This document shows, piece by piece, positions 1 to 8,146 of a stretch of 64,000 bases of DNA. Position 1 is the first letter of the stretch; each line of letters opens with the position of its first letter. The translations under genes and the position numbers were made by a program. Source of the DNA: Pseudomonadota bacterium (lineage in GTDB: Bacteria > Pseudomonadota > Alphaproteobacteria > Rhizobiales > Xanthobacteraceae); NCBI GenBank assembly GCA_023387695.1, contig JAEWHT010000025.1:1-64000 (forward strand). Direction: 5' to 3'. The notes below the pieces were generated by a model. It did no database searches. It saw only the letters and a program-made list of their open reading frames with translations, and was not told where the DNA came from.

Positions 1-74
1 GCCTGTAGCTCAATGGTTAGAGCCGGCCGCTCATAACGGTCTGGTTGCAGGTTCGAGTCCTGCCGGGCCCACCA
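1..74 (+). tRNA. tRNA with CAU anticodon (Met or Ile2), first 2 nt outside window
   Basis: The visible sequence folds as a cloverleaf that lacks only the first two acceptor bases. The D stem is GCTC/GAGC. The anticodon stem GGCCG/CGGTC encloses the loop CTCATAA (anticodon CAT). The T stem GCAGG/CCTGC is followed by acceptor strand CGGGCCC, A and an encoded CCA at 72-74. GCCTG at the window start pairs with the distal part of the acceptor strand. It is an elongator Met tRNA or the Ile2 tRNA whose C34 is modified to lysidine; the short D loop resembles Ile2 tRNAs, so the amino acid is left open. Confidence 0.93.
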
Positions 75-175
75 GCCTTCGCTCGCTTCGCGAGCTTCGG
101 CTCGGCGAGCCGGTGCCACGAGTGAGAAGCGAGGCGAGCGAAGGCTGTCGCGCCGAAGCCCAACGGGCGAAGGCG
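74..175. repeat. Two inverted repeats directly 3' of the tRNA
   Basis: A perfect 13-bp inverted repeat, AGCCTTCGCTCGC at 74-86 and its complement at 134-146, starts at the last A of the tRNA CCA end. A second, imperfect hairpin follows at 151-175 (CGCC and GCCC arms around AAC). GC-rich CTTCGCTCGCTTCGCGAG-type blocks like this recur in Bradyrhizobium intergenic DNA. It could serve as the tRNA terminator. The rest of the 409-bp gap to 483 is degenerate and purine-biased, with no gene I can support; an open frame runs through it from 184 but has no credible start signal or coding character. Confidence 0.55.
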
Positions 176-483
176 GACTGATTATGAGCTACGCGTGGCG
201 CGGCCACGCGGAGAGCGCGGAGCGAAGCGTGGTGTCCGGCGCAGCGGAAGCGAAGACGGACGAATTGCTGCAAGCCCGCCGCCACACATCGAATGCGAAG
301 CGAGCGAGGGCCCGTTGCGCCCAGGCACGTAAGCAAAGGCGGATTGCCGCCAGCACCGACCCGCAGCGCAGATCGCAGTCGACCCTTGATCTCACGCAAG
401 GGTTGCGCTTTGATGAAACATATATTTGGCGATCGCCCCTACCGCCATTTGCCGCGACAGCACCAATTCTAGGATTTCTACTG

Positions 484-2133
484 ATGAGGAACGCCGTCAT
501 ATTGTTGGGCATTTCCGCCGCTTACTTTTTGGCCTCGAATAAAGCCCTTGCCGCAGACTCCTGCACCGGGATTTGGTTACCCGTTTTAAACGTTTGCGCA
601 TTCGGCACCCCACCGCAAAACATCCGACTTGATCCGAGTGACAAGGATCATTTGCTGACTATAACTTCTCCTAAGGGAAAAAAGCCCCAAAATGGCGATG
701 AGCTATACAAGGTCAACCTGCAGTGCGAGACGATCAGGACCCCCGGGCTAATTGATTGGGGGCCTTTTGTCGAAACTTCTGTCGCAACAAGTCATATCAT
801 TGCGCTGACTCCCACTAAGCTATCGTCGTCGCAACTCCCCACCGACGCAAAGGCGGCTGTAACTGTATTCTCCGTTTCGGGAGACAAGAAGAGCCGCAAT
901 GTGTTTCTAAACGACAACTGCGGAGCTCGCTTCGCTGTTTCGGGGCGTGACAAGCTCTTTATCTCAGCGTCCGCGAACAAGACTTCGACGAACCAGCCGG
1001 GTCCAGTCTCATCCTTAGTCGGCTCACTTATCCAGGTCGCGCTTCCTATACTCCCTCTCTTCAGTGGCGTGGGAGCTGCGACTACCGTGCTAAAGGGCGT
1101 GTCAGCAACTAGTGATCCTCTTAAATCACTCTATGGCCAACTCGATCTTGGCAATACAGTTACGACTTCGAAGCAACTCTACCAAGGGGACAATGTTGTT
1201 CGCACACCCTACAGCACCGTCGTTGTAAACCTTTCGAAGATCAAGTCCGTGATACAAGACCCCGATCTTATTGGGCCTTTTGAGAATATTGTAAAAGATG
1301 CGTACACAACGTTGCAGCTCAGCAACGTCGATGCGGCGGCCCTCGCCCAGGGATGTCGGCGGTTCGATGCTCTGATGCGGGACCGCAATCTTTCGCCCGA
1401 CGACATCTCATACGGTCTTGTTCTTCTTACTCAGCTATACGGCTTCGACCAAACGAAAACGCTTACGTGCATGGGCAAAGATCTCGCGCTCTCTGGATTG
1501 AAGCACGACGCTCTTTGGAAGCGTTTTGGAGACAAACCTGCTTATGCCGAAGATGATGTTAAGGCAGCTTTTTTCAACGATGACGTCGCTCCCAAGCCAC
1601 CCCATAAAGACTTTGCAAGAATTCGTACAACTCTCAGCTTCGCTTTGGACGCCTTAGGCGGCTACTCGCGCTCACGAGGAAAAACTAGCGCTGAGACCGA
1701 GACCTACTTCGCAGACACAATTAACGTTGTAAATCTGCCGGGTACACCATTCGATGGCCATACCGCTGGAGCGAAATGGACACGCGATGACTTCTTAAAG
1801 AAATTCATTACTGCCGACGAAACATCGGTATTTAGAATTGCTTGCCTCACGTCAGATACGGAAGGAGATGCGCTTTTCCTTGCCTTCACCGCCAAGCCTC
1901 CCGAGCAATCTACTTTCGTTGACGATGACGCTGTGGCACTTCGCATTTGGCTAAACGGTTCCGGTAAGGTCGGCTGGGTCACGTTCGACCAAAACACCGA
2001 CCTGGTAGAAAAGGCGGTTCCAGCGTCCCGTCACTGTGGACCAACTCTCGCCGTCAAGCCCCTTCCCAAACCTCCTGCGACCACAGACCTGAATTCTAAA
2101 GATAAATTGCATTCTCTAGCAGGCGTCTATTAG
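484..2133 (+). CDS. Exported protein of unknown function
   Basis: 549 residues. The frame is open from 184, but the start at 484 is chosen because it places a clean Sec signal peptide (MRNAVILLG, hydrophobic core, ALAAD cleavage region) at the N terminus, whereas the upstream extension is low-complexity and repeat-derived. After processing the protein has few hydrophobic stretches except a glycine/leucine-rich segment around residues 180-205, and several cysteines that could form periplasmic disulfides. I recognise no domain. GC content is visibly lower than in surrounding genes and codon use is less biased, which suggests later acquisition. It follows the tRNA and has no obvious operon partner. 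Confidence 0.8.
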   Translation: MRNAVILLGISAAYFLASNKALAADSCTGIWLPVLNVCAFGTPPQNIRLDPSDKDHLLTITSPKGKKPQNGDELYKVNLQCETIRTPGLIDWGPFVETSVATSHIIALTPTKLSSSQLPTDAKAAVTVFSVSGDKKSRNVFLNDNCGARFAVSGRDKLFISASANKTSTNQPGPVSSLVGSLIQVALPILPLFSGVGAATTVLKGVSATSDPLKSLYGQLDLGNTVTTSKQLYQGDNVVRTPYSTVVVNLSKIKSVIQDPDLIGPFENIVKDAYTTLQLSNVDAAALAQGCRRFDALMRDRNLSPDDISYGLVLLTQLYGFDQTKTLTCMGKDLALSGLKHDALWKRFGDKPAYAEDDVKAAFFNDDVAPKPPHKDFARIRTTLSFALDALGGYSRSRGKTSAETETYFADTINVVNLPGTPFDGHTAGAKWTRDDFLKKFITADETSVFRIACLTSDTEGDALFLAFTAKPPEQSTFVDDDAVALRIWLNGSGKVGWVTFDQNTDLVEKAVPASRHCGPTLAVKPLPKPPATTDLNSKDKLHSLAGVY

Positions 2134-2535
2134 GAATTCTCCCCGGCCGTCGGACCTTATAAGCGGATGAATCTGGTTGTGTGATCTTTCGGGTGCTACG
2201 TCACATTGCCGGCGCGGTCGAAATTCAAGCTACCGCGCTTGTTGCGATTTTCCGTTTGCAGTCGGCCGCCGGCGTGTTCGTTGTACTGGAGACAGCGGGT
2301 GTGATGAGGGAATGCGATGTGTTAGCGCTCTAATCTCATCTAATCGATCTCACGACTCAGTTGGTCCTTAGGCGAAATGGCCGGACCACAAACTCTCAAA
2401 AATTTCACGCACTTCCCGTGGTGGCGCTATGCATAAAACTCGATACTTATCCATGGAGGCTGCCGCGCCGAAGCCAAAGGTCGAACGCGAGTTCATGCTT
2501 GCTATTCCAAGGACCGCTTCGATAAATTTGAGACC
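2134..2535. other. 402-bp intergenic stretch without a supported gene
   Basis: Lower-GC sequence between two orphan genes. A 28-codon reading frame (2453-2539) ends in ATGA overlap with the next start at 2536 but has no visible ribosome-binding site. A 64-codon frame at 2177-2371 is cysteine/arginine-rich and lacks coding character. No hairpin terminator or recognisable promoter was seen. Confidence 0.5.
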
Positions 2536-3108
2536 ATGACTTCCTTTGCCCAGGTCCCCGAGAAGGGGACTCGTGCGCTACGGTGGCTGCCCCTCGTTGC
2601 TGCCATTGCCGCAGTCACGACTGCGGCTCCCTTGGCGTGGGATGGCAAGGACTTTCGTACGTTTCTACTTCTCATCTCACTCTACCTGCCCGCGGTCGCT
2701 TTGATTTGCATCGGGCTCAGCGTCTGGGCGGCACTCGAGAGGAAATCACCCCGAGCGCGTTCGATCGCCATCTCACTCGTCGTGATGCTCACGTTTATCG
2801 GCGGAACACTTTGGGCGCTCCCCGCAGCGAAGGATCAGCTTCGCTTTCTGGCTTGGTCTCTCAAGCACAGCGATGCACTGGAAGAGTTCGCAGACAAAGA
2901 CTCGATCATGCTAGAGTGGGAAAGCTGGGGGATGGCGGGCATGGAAAGCGACGCTTACCTCGTCTCGAACCCGAGGAATAACCTCACTCAGGACGGCGGG
3001 GCTGCCGAGTGGCTCCACCACGTCGGATCAAGTTGCGACATTGTTGCGTCGAAACGCATGCGTCGTGGGATTTATATCATCACGACTTACAATTGCCCGC
3101 TGCGATAG
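2536..3108 (+). CDS. Small integral membrane protein, unknown function
   Basis: 190 residues. Three hydrophobic segments are visible: residues about 18-33, 42-66 and 76-96, the last two flanked by arginine/lysine. They are followed by a soluble C-terminal region of about 90 residues carrying two cysteines (SCDIV and YNCPLR) that may form a disulfide. No family is recognised. GC is slightly below the chromosomal norm, and it sits between an orphan exported protein and an amidohydrolase with no operon linkage. The ATG start is the first in frame and overlaps a short upstream frame by ATGA. Confidence 0.65.
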   Translation: MTSFAQVPEKGTRALRWLPLVAAIAAVTTAAPLAWDGKDFRTFLLLISLYLPAVALICIGLSVWAALERKSPRARSIAISLVVMLTFIGGTLWALPAAKDQLRFLAWSLKHSDALEEFADKDSIMLEWESWGMAGMESDAYLVSNPRNNLTQDGGAAEWLHHVGSSCDIVASKRMRRGIYIITTYNCPLR

Positions 3109-3183
3109 GAAGCATGCATTAGCGCACTCCTCCCTGTCACGCCCGCTTCTCTCAATCCTATCTCTCTCATTCCGGGACTGAAC

Positions 3184-4833
3184 ATGCGCAAGCATCTCGC
3201 GATTTTGCTGATCTCGTGCTGGGCCACCTCGGCTCACGCACAAAAGGCCGACCTCGTCGTCACCAACGCCAAGATCGTGACGCTGGATGGCGCATCGACG
3301 ATCGCGCAGGCCCTCGCGGTCCGCGAGGGCAAAATCGTTGCCGTCGGCGGCAACAATGCCGTGGACGGCCTGACCGGACCCACGACGCGCCGCGTCGACG
3401 CCGGCGGGCGCACGATCATTCCGGGATTGATCGATTCCCACATTCACGCCGTGCGCGCCGGCCTCACCTACGCGACCGAGGTCAACTGGATCGGCGCGAA
3501 GACGATCCCAGAGGCGATGGAACGCCTGCGCCAGGCGGCCAAGGCGCGACCGGGGGCCTGGATCATCGTGGCCGGTGGCTGGAGCGAATTGCAGTTCGCG
3601 GAGAAGCGGCGGCCAACCCTGGGTGAAGTGACGTCGGCCGTTCCCGACAATCCGGCTTACATCCAGTTGTTCTATTCAGCCTTGCTGATGACGCCGAAAG
3701 CGCAGCAGGCGCTTGGCCTGTCCGCGGATCAATTGCCGGCCGGCATCACGGCCGAACGCGCCGCATCGGGCGACACCACCGGCTGGTTCAACGGCTCCAT
3801 CGTCAGCATCTCCGCGCTGTTCGATCGGCTGCCGCGGCCGAATTTCGAGGAGAATGTCGCAGGCACAAGGCAGTTCTTCACGGAGCTCAATCGTCTCGGC
3901 ATTACCGGGCTCGTCGATCCCGGCGGCTTCAGCATTTATCCCAGCCATTACGCCGCCCTGCAAAAGCTCTGGCGCGAGAAATCATTGTCGGTGCGGGTCG
4001 CCTTCAGCCTGTTCGCCCAGAATGTCGGCGCGGAATTCGAGGAATACAAAAACCTCACGCCGTTCCTGCCGATGGGCTTCGGCGACGACATGCTGCGCTT
4101 CAACGGCATCGGCGAGCGCATCACCGGCGCCATGTACAACAACAACGCGCCCGACGCGGCCGCGAAGGCGAAATTCCTCGAGATCATTCGCTGGGCCGCC
4201 AAGCAAGGGCTCGCGGTCACCATCCACTGGCAGGAGGACAAATCCGTCCATGAGCTGCTCGACCTCTATGAAGAGGTCAACAAGGAGACGCCGATCGCGC
4301 CGCTGCGCTGGTCCATCGCCCATCTCGACAACACCACGCCGGAAACGCTTGCGCGGATGAAGGCCCTTGGGATCGGCTGGACCATGCAGGACGCCATGTA
4401 TCTCGGCGGCGACCGCATCGTCGCGCAGGCCGGCGAAGCCACGCGCAAAATGCCGCCGATCGTCACGGCGCTGCGCATGGGCGTCCATGTCGGCGCCGGC
4501 ACGGATGCGCATCGGGTCGCGTCCTACAATCCGTTCGTCGCGCTGCAATGGATGCTCGACGGCAAGACTGTCGGCGGCCTGCCGACGCGCGGCTCGGACG
4601 AAACACCCAGCCGCGAAGAGGCCTTGCGGCTTTATACCGTGGGAAGCGCCTGGTTCTGCTTCGACGAGACGCGGCGCGGCACGTTGGAGATTGGCAAGCT
4701 CGCTGATTTTGCGGTGCTGGATCGGGATTTCATGACAGTGCCCGTGGAGCAGATTGGGGCTACGGCGTCTTTGTTGACGGTCGTGGGCGGCAAGGTCGTT
4801 TATGCGGGGGATGGTTTTGCGAATGCGAAATAG
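3184..4833 (+). CDS. Exported amidohydrolase family 3 (YtcJ-like)
   Basis: 549 residues. A Sec signal peptide (MRKHLAILL...AHAQ) precedes an amidohydrolase with the composite beta-sandwich start (VVTNAKIVTLDG, near residue 26) and the metal-binding HxH in LIDSHIHA near residue 85. Further conserved histidines lie in TIHWQED and SIAHLDN and a late aspartate in GAGTDAHR, the order expected of the metal-dependent TIM-barrel hydrolases. Family members hydrolyse C-N bonds of amides or cyclic amides; the substrate cannot be read from sequence. GC and codon use are chromosomal, unlike the lower-GC genes on both sides. It appears to be a single-gene unit. Confidence 0.88.
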   Translation: MRKHLAILLISCWATSAHAQKADLVVTNAKIVTLDGASTIAQALAVREGKIVAVGGNNAVDGLTGPTTRRVDAGGRTIIPGLIDSHIHAVRAGLTYATEVNWIGAKTIPEAMERLRQAAKARPGAWIIVAGGWSELQFAEKRRPTLGEVTSAVPDNPAYIQLFYSALLMTPKAQQALGLSADQLPAGITAERAASGDTTGWFNGSIVSISALFDRLPRPNFEENVAGTRQFFTELNRLGITGLVDPGGFSIYPSHYAALQKLWREKSLSVRVAFSLFAQNVGAEFEEYKNLTPFLPMGFGDDMLRFNGIGERITGAMYNNNAPDAAAKAKFLEIIRWAAKQGLAVTIHWQEDKSVHELLDLYEEVNKETPIAPLRWSIAHLDNTTPETLARMKALGIGWTMQDAMYLGGDRIVAQAGEATRKMPPIVTALRMGVHVGAGTDAHRVASYNPFVALQWMLDGKTVGGLPTRGSDETPSREEALRLYTVGSAWFCFDETRRGTLEIGKLADFAVLDRDFMTVPVEQIGATASLLTVVGGKVVYAGDGFANAK

Positions 4834-5000
4834 GACCTGGTGGCCGGCTGTGCGCCAAATATTGCGGTTCAAAAACTTATCAATTGAGTCGCCCGGCCAA
4901 GTAAAACGGGGATAACCCACTTGCGCTCTAGACACACTTGCACGGCGGTTAGAAGACAAGCTCGGAACGCTTAGGTTGAATGAGTTCGAGGGCTTGCTCG

Positions 5001-6359
5001 ATGAAAACTCGTATTGGCATTTGCGGAGCGCTCGTCGGGACCTCCCTGATGTCATGCAGCGTAGTCCCAACACTCGAACAGGCGACCGGAGAGGAAAAGC
5101 CCGCCATCCTGATTAGTCAGATTGTCGAACGGGTCAAATGCGAGCTATCGGACTCCTTCGATGCCCGGATCGACGATGAGCAATTCAGATGGCTGCAAAG
5201 CTGGACGGCTAAGGTCGATCTTACCGTACAAATCAATGATCAGGGTGGCGTATCGCCGTCCGGAAGTTATACCGCCTATCAGAAAAATGCCTTCAACTAC
5301 GCAGCAGGTTCGACAAGTCTGACGACAACAGCGATTCAGGCGGTCAATCAGAGTTTTACGCTTAGCGTCGGAGGCGGGTATAACGAACAGGCGCAACGTT
5401 CCGAAACAGTCTCGTTCGCCGTCTCGTTACGGGAAATGAAAGACTGGCGGTCGGGTAAGCTTTCCTACCGTGGGAAATATCCCGAGCAGGCGATCGGCGA
5501 TACGCCACATTGTAGTACTATTCGCCCGGAGCTTCGTGGCTATCTCGGCTTGAAGGAATGGATTGATTCCGCTTTGACTCCCATTGAGATCGGCCAACTT
5601 CACGCTGGCATTCATCCTGATCCCGTCAACACGCCAAGCAAGCCCGCTGGAGCCCCTGCCGGCGCCAAGGGATTCAGAGCCGTCGACATCGACATAAACA
5701 AAGCAAAGGCCCGCGTTGATATTGCTGTAAGTCGCGCGACGTCGGCTGCGAGCGCTGCCAGAAAATCGGCGACGGCCGTTGCGGACTCCGCCGCGAAGAT
5801 TCAGGCGGCGAAGGGCAAATATATAGATCCGTTCATGGAGGTGCTAGCGCCGGATCTGAAGCGCACGGTTACGCTCGATATGAATACGTTGGCAAAAGCA
5901 CTTACCACATCGCAGGCTGATGCGAAGGACGCGAATGCAGCCAAGGACGACGCTGATAAGATCAAGCGGGAGGTTACGGATGCAATCGACGCCGGAAAAA
6001 CGGTGTTTCCCGAGGATCAGGTCAAGCAAGCGGAAATTGATGCAACGGATGCCGACAATTTCGCGTCCAACGCAAGCGCGCAGAAAGACGGGGCCGCAAA
6101 AATCGAAGATGATCTGACACACTTCAAGCCGAACCCGCCGATCGATGGCCTCCTGCATTCCGTCCAGTTTGTTCTTGCGTACAACGCAAGCATTACTCCG
6201 AACTGGAGCCTGCTATTATGGAAGGGCCCCGGTCTAACTTTGCCTGGCGCGTCACTCTCTGGAACAAGAACTCACATTCTGAATATTGCTTTGGGCTCGC
6301 CGACGGAGCAGGCGCGTCTCATTCAAAATATCACCATCGCGAACACGGGCCCACACTAG
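5001..6359 (+). CDS. Putative lipoprotein with Ala-rich helical middle region
   Basis: 452 residues from the ATG at 5001. A start at 4980 adds seven residues, but the later one gives a compact lipoprotein signal with lipobox LMSC, so Cys is predicted to be lipidated and the protein membrane-anchored. Residues about 40-200 look beta-rich. Residues about 235-375 are strongly helical, rich in Ala, Asp and Lys, and probably coiled-coil. The last 75 residues return to beta pattern (SVQFVLAYNASITPNWSLLL). I do not recognise the family. Lower GC than neighbours suggests transfer. The gene stands alone, 168 bp after the amidohydrolase. Confidence 0.75.
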   Translation: MKTRIGICGALVGTSLMSCSVVPTLEQATGEEKPAILISQIVERVKCELSDSFDARIDDEQFRWLQSWTAKVDLTVQINDQGGVSPSGSYTAYQKNAFNYAAGSTSLTTTAIQAVNQSFTLSVGGGYNEQAQRSETVSFAVSLREMKDWRSGKLSYRGKYPEQAIGDTPHCSTIRPELRGYLGLKEWIDSALTPIEIGQLHAGIHPDPVNTPSKPAGAPAGAKGFRAVDIDINKAKARVDIAVSRATSAASAARKSATAVADSAAKIQAAKGKYIDPFMEVLAPDLKRTVTLDMNTLAKALTTSQADAKDANAAKDDADKIKREVTDAIDAGKTVFPEDQVKQAEIDATDADNFASNASAQKDGAAKIEDDLTHFKPNPPIDGLLHSVQFVLAYNASITPNWSLLLWKGPGLTLPGASLSGTRTHILNIALGSPTEQARLIQNITIANTGPH

Positions 6360-6419
6360 GACCGCTTCTTGACAACATGATAATAGTTCCCGGCGTCGAA
6401 GTTTAAGCATGGAGCGATC

Positions 6420-6707
6420 ATGACAGCTTATTTCATCGTGCAGGTTTCAATCACCGACGAAGCGCAATACCAGAAGTACCGCGAGACGGTTGTACCCTTC
6501 ATTGCCAAGTTTGGCGGCAAGCTCGCCGCAAGGGGCGCGAAGGTGCATGTCTTTGAGGGCGAGCATGACACGCGGCCGGTGGTCATGTTCGAATTTCCAA
6601 ACATGGATGCTATCCACGCTTTCTGGAATTCGCCAGACTATCCGGCAATCAAGAAAATCCGCGAGGGCATAGCGACCCTAAATGCTTGGGCATTCCCGGG
6701 AATCTAG
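6420..6707 (+). CDS. DUF1330 family protein
   Basis: 95 residues, the usual length for DUF1330, a dimeric alpha+beta ferredoxin-like family of unknown biochemical role. Diagnostic features are the start MTAYFIVQVSITD, the central GAKVHVFEG segment and the C-terminal MDAIHAFWNSPDYPAIKK. The start follows a GGAG ribosome-binding site. It converges with the lower-GC nuclease-like gene downstream; only 29 bp separate the stop codons and no terminator hairpin is evident. Confidence 0.9.
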   Translation: MTAYFIVQVSITDEAQYQKYRETVVPFIAKFGGKLAARGAKVHVFEGEHDTRPVVMFEFPNMDAIHAFWNSPDYPAIKKIREGIATLNAWAFPGI

Positions 6708-6736
6708 CTTAAGCTTTAGCGAATCCACAGCGGGTC

Positions 6737-7936
6737 TCAACGTTCGAGCTTCATGAGCATCTTGTCAATCTTATCGAACAGAAATCCATTGTAATCGTCG
6801 GCGGCATCTTTCAATGCAAGCATTTGACAGATGTCATCGGTGCTTAGACTTACAATGAGCTTTCCGTGCTCTCGCAATGCGCCACGGGCGGCAGCAGACG
6901 CGCTCTCATGCGCATCTGTACGTGATATGATGAACGCTACGCTTCTAAGCGCTTTTTGATGAAGATATTTTTCAGTTGTATAGACTTCACCTTGACGAAT
7001 TGGATCTTTGTAGTTCTTGCACTCGAAAATTACGTATTGAGAGTGGAATCGCTCCTTTATCATCCGCCAGACGTCATTTTCTGATCCGACTCTTGCGATT
7101 AAGTCGTATCTGTTCATTCCCGTGTCGCTCACAGCCTGCGAAGACCACGACACAAGGTCAGTCGCAAATATGTAACGCAAGGCTGCCTCGATCGCGATTT
7201 CAAATTTCCGATAATGTTGCCGTCCCGTTTTGACGCTATTCATATCCTTGCAAAGTTGCGTACCGGTTGAGATTGGCTCCTCAAGTATTGGCGCAGCAGC
7301 AATCTGGCGTACAGGGGTGTCGAGGACATCCGTTGTGGAGCGATCTTCTGCAGGGACTAATGGCTGAACATCAGAACGTATCAGCGTTTCTCTCAAAATC
7401 TCTTCTAACCGAAGCGCTAGCGGGGGATATTTCGCTGCTAGAGCCTTCAGTAAATCGTAGTCGTATATCGTTAGCTGAGGATAATCAGCGACCATCGCCC
7501 TTTGGACCGGCAACGGAACACGAGCAGACGTTACGATGACGGCGCGGTCTCGTTCGAAGAAACGGCGTAGATGTTCGACCTGCTGCACTGACTTGAATAG
7601 AGCGTCTGTTGCAAGAGAAAGCGAGCGGAATAGCTTGATTTCTACAACGGCCGTGGCTTTCGTCTTCGACGTAAGGATAAGATCAGCTTCGACACGAACA
7701 GATCCTTGTCGAACTACGACATTTTGTGCGACCAAGAATCCCTCAGCGCGAAATATGTCGGCCACTAGCGATTCAAAAGAGCGATATCGATCCGTCGCTA
7801 CCATTCGGCCCCCCAGCTGACTAGTGCGCAATATGTGATCGTAAGCAGAAGTAGCACATTCCTTCCATTCTTCGATAAGTACCCAGACGATAACGCCCCG
7901 TTGCTTAGGTCCCGCTCTCGAATAGCCCTCGGACAA
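6737..7936 (-). CDS. Orphan nuclease-like protein with two PD-(D/E)XK cores
   Basis: 399 residues from the ATG at 7936; an ATG at 7804 (residue 45) is a plausible alternative that keeps both domains. The N-terminal core shows E55 in a helix (FESLVADIF), D85 (VEADLIL) and E99-I-K101 (VVEIKLF). The C-terminal core shows E250 in a helix, D278 (RYDLIA) and E305-C-K307 (VIFECKNY). Both match the E-D-ExK arrangement of restriction-endonuclease folds, the second resembling domains seen in Mrr-like and other defence-associated proteins. There is no methyltransferase, helicase or toxin/antitoxin partner. GC is clearly lower than in flanking genes, which suggests horizontal transfer. A defence or DNA-processing role is inferred only. 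Confidence 0.72.
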   Translation of the reverse strand: MSEGYSRAGPKQRGVIVWVLIEEWKECATSAYDHILRTSQLGGRMVATDRYRSFESLVADIFRAEGFLVAQNVVVRQGSVRVEADLILTSKTKATAVVEIKLFRSLSLATDALFKSVQQVEHLRRFFERDRAVIVTSARVPLPVQRAMVADYPQLTIYDYDLLKALAAKYPPLALRLEEILRETLIRSDVQPLVPAEDRSTTDVLDTPVRQIAAAPILEEPISTGTQLCKDMNSVKTGRQHYRKFEIAIEAALRYIFATDLVSWSSQAVSDTGMNRYDLIARVGSENDVWRMIKERFHSQYVIFECKNYKDPIRQGEVYTTEKYLHQKALRSVAFIISRTDAHESASAAARGALREHGKLIVSLSTDDICQMLALKDAADDYNGFLFDKIDKMLMKLER

Positions 7937-7942
7937 TGGACA

Positions 7943-7967
7943 GGATAGGGCCTAAAGGCCCTTATCC
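7943..7967. other. Hairpin 5' of the nuclease-like gene
   Basis: An 11-bp stem with one bulged base (GGATAGGGCCT ... AGGCCCTTATCC) and a 2-nt loop lies immediately upstream of the 7936 start on the minus strand. It has no T-run, so it is not an obvious terminator; it could be a leader hairpin. The remaining roughly 180 bp up to 8146 hold no gene that I can support. Confidence 0.35.
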
Positions 7968-8146
7968 GTCGATGTCCAAGGAGAGGAGTTGCGGTGACAG
8001 TGCGCAAAATCGAGCCATTCAATCCAGGCACACCTCACGCCTGGTCACCATTGTGATCGCTGTTGCCGTCAGCCAACGCCTGAATCGCCGCACTCGTTAT
8101 CAATAAAGTGCACCGTCTCCGTCATCCGACTCCCGCCCGGTCGTCT

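Noticed and set aside
31..399. 122-codon minus-strand frame ending GPAGLEPATRPL
   Set aside because: The C terminus is the translation of the complement of the tRNA, a known artefact, and the rest is repeat-derived.
184..483. N-terminal extension of the exported 549-residue protein
   Set aside because: Low-complexity, repeat-derived residues and no ribosome-binding site; the start at 484 opens with a proper signal peptide.
2453..2539. 28-residue leader-like frame overlapping the next start by ATGA
   Set aside because: No ribosome-binding site and no sign of a leader function.
3982..5073. 363-codon minus-strand frame opposite the amidohydrolase
   Set aside because: Antisense shadow of a well-supported gene.
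1..8100. Complete integrative element at the tRNA
   Set aside because: No integrase, no second copy of the tRNA 3' end and no conjugation genes were found; only acquired-looking genes can be claimed.
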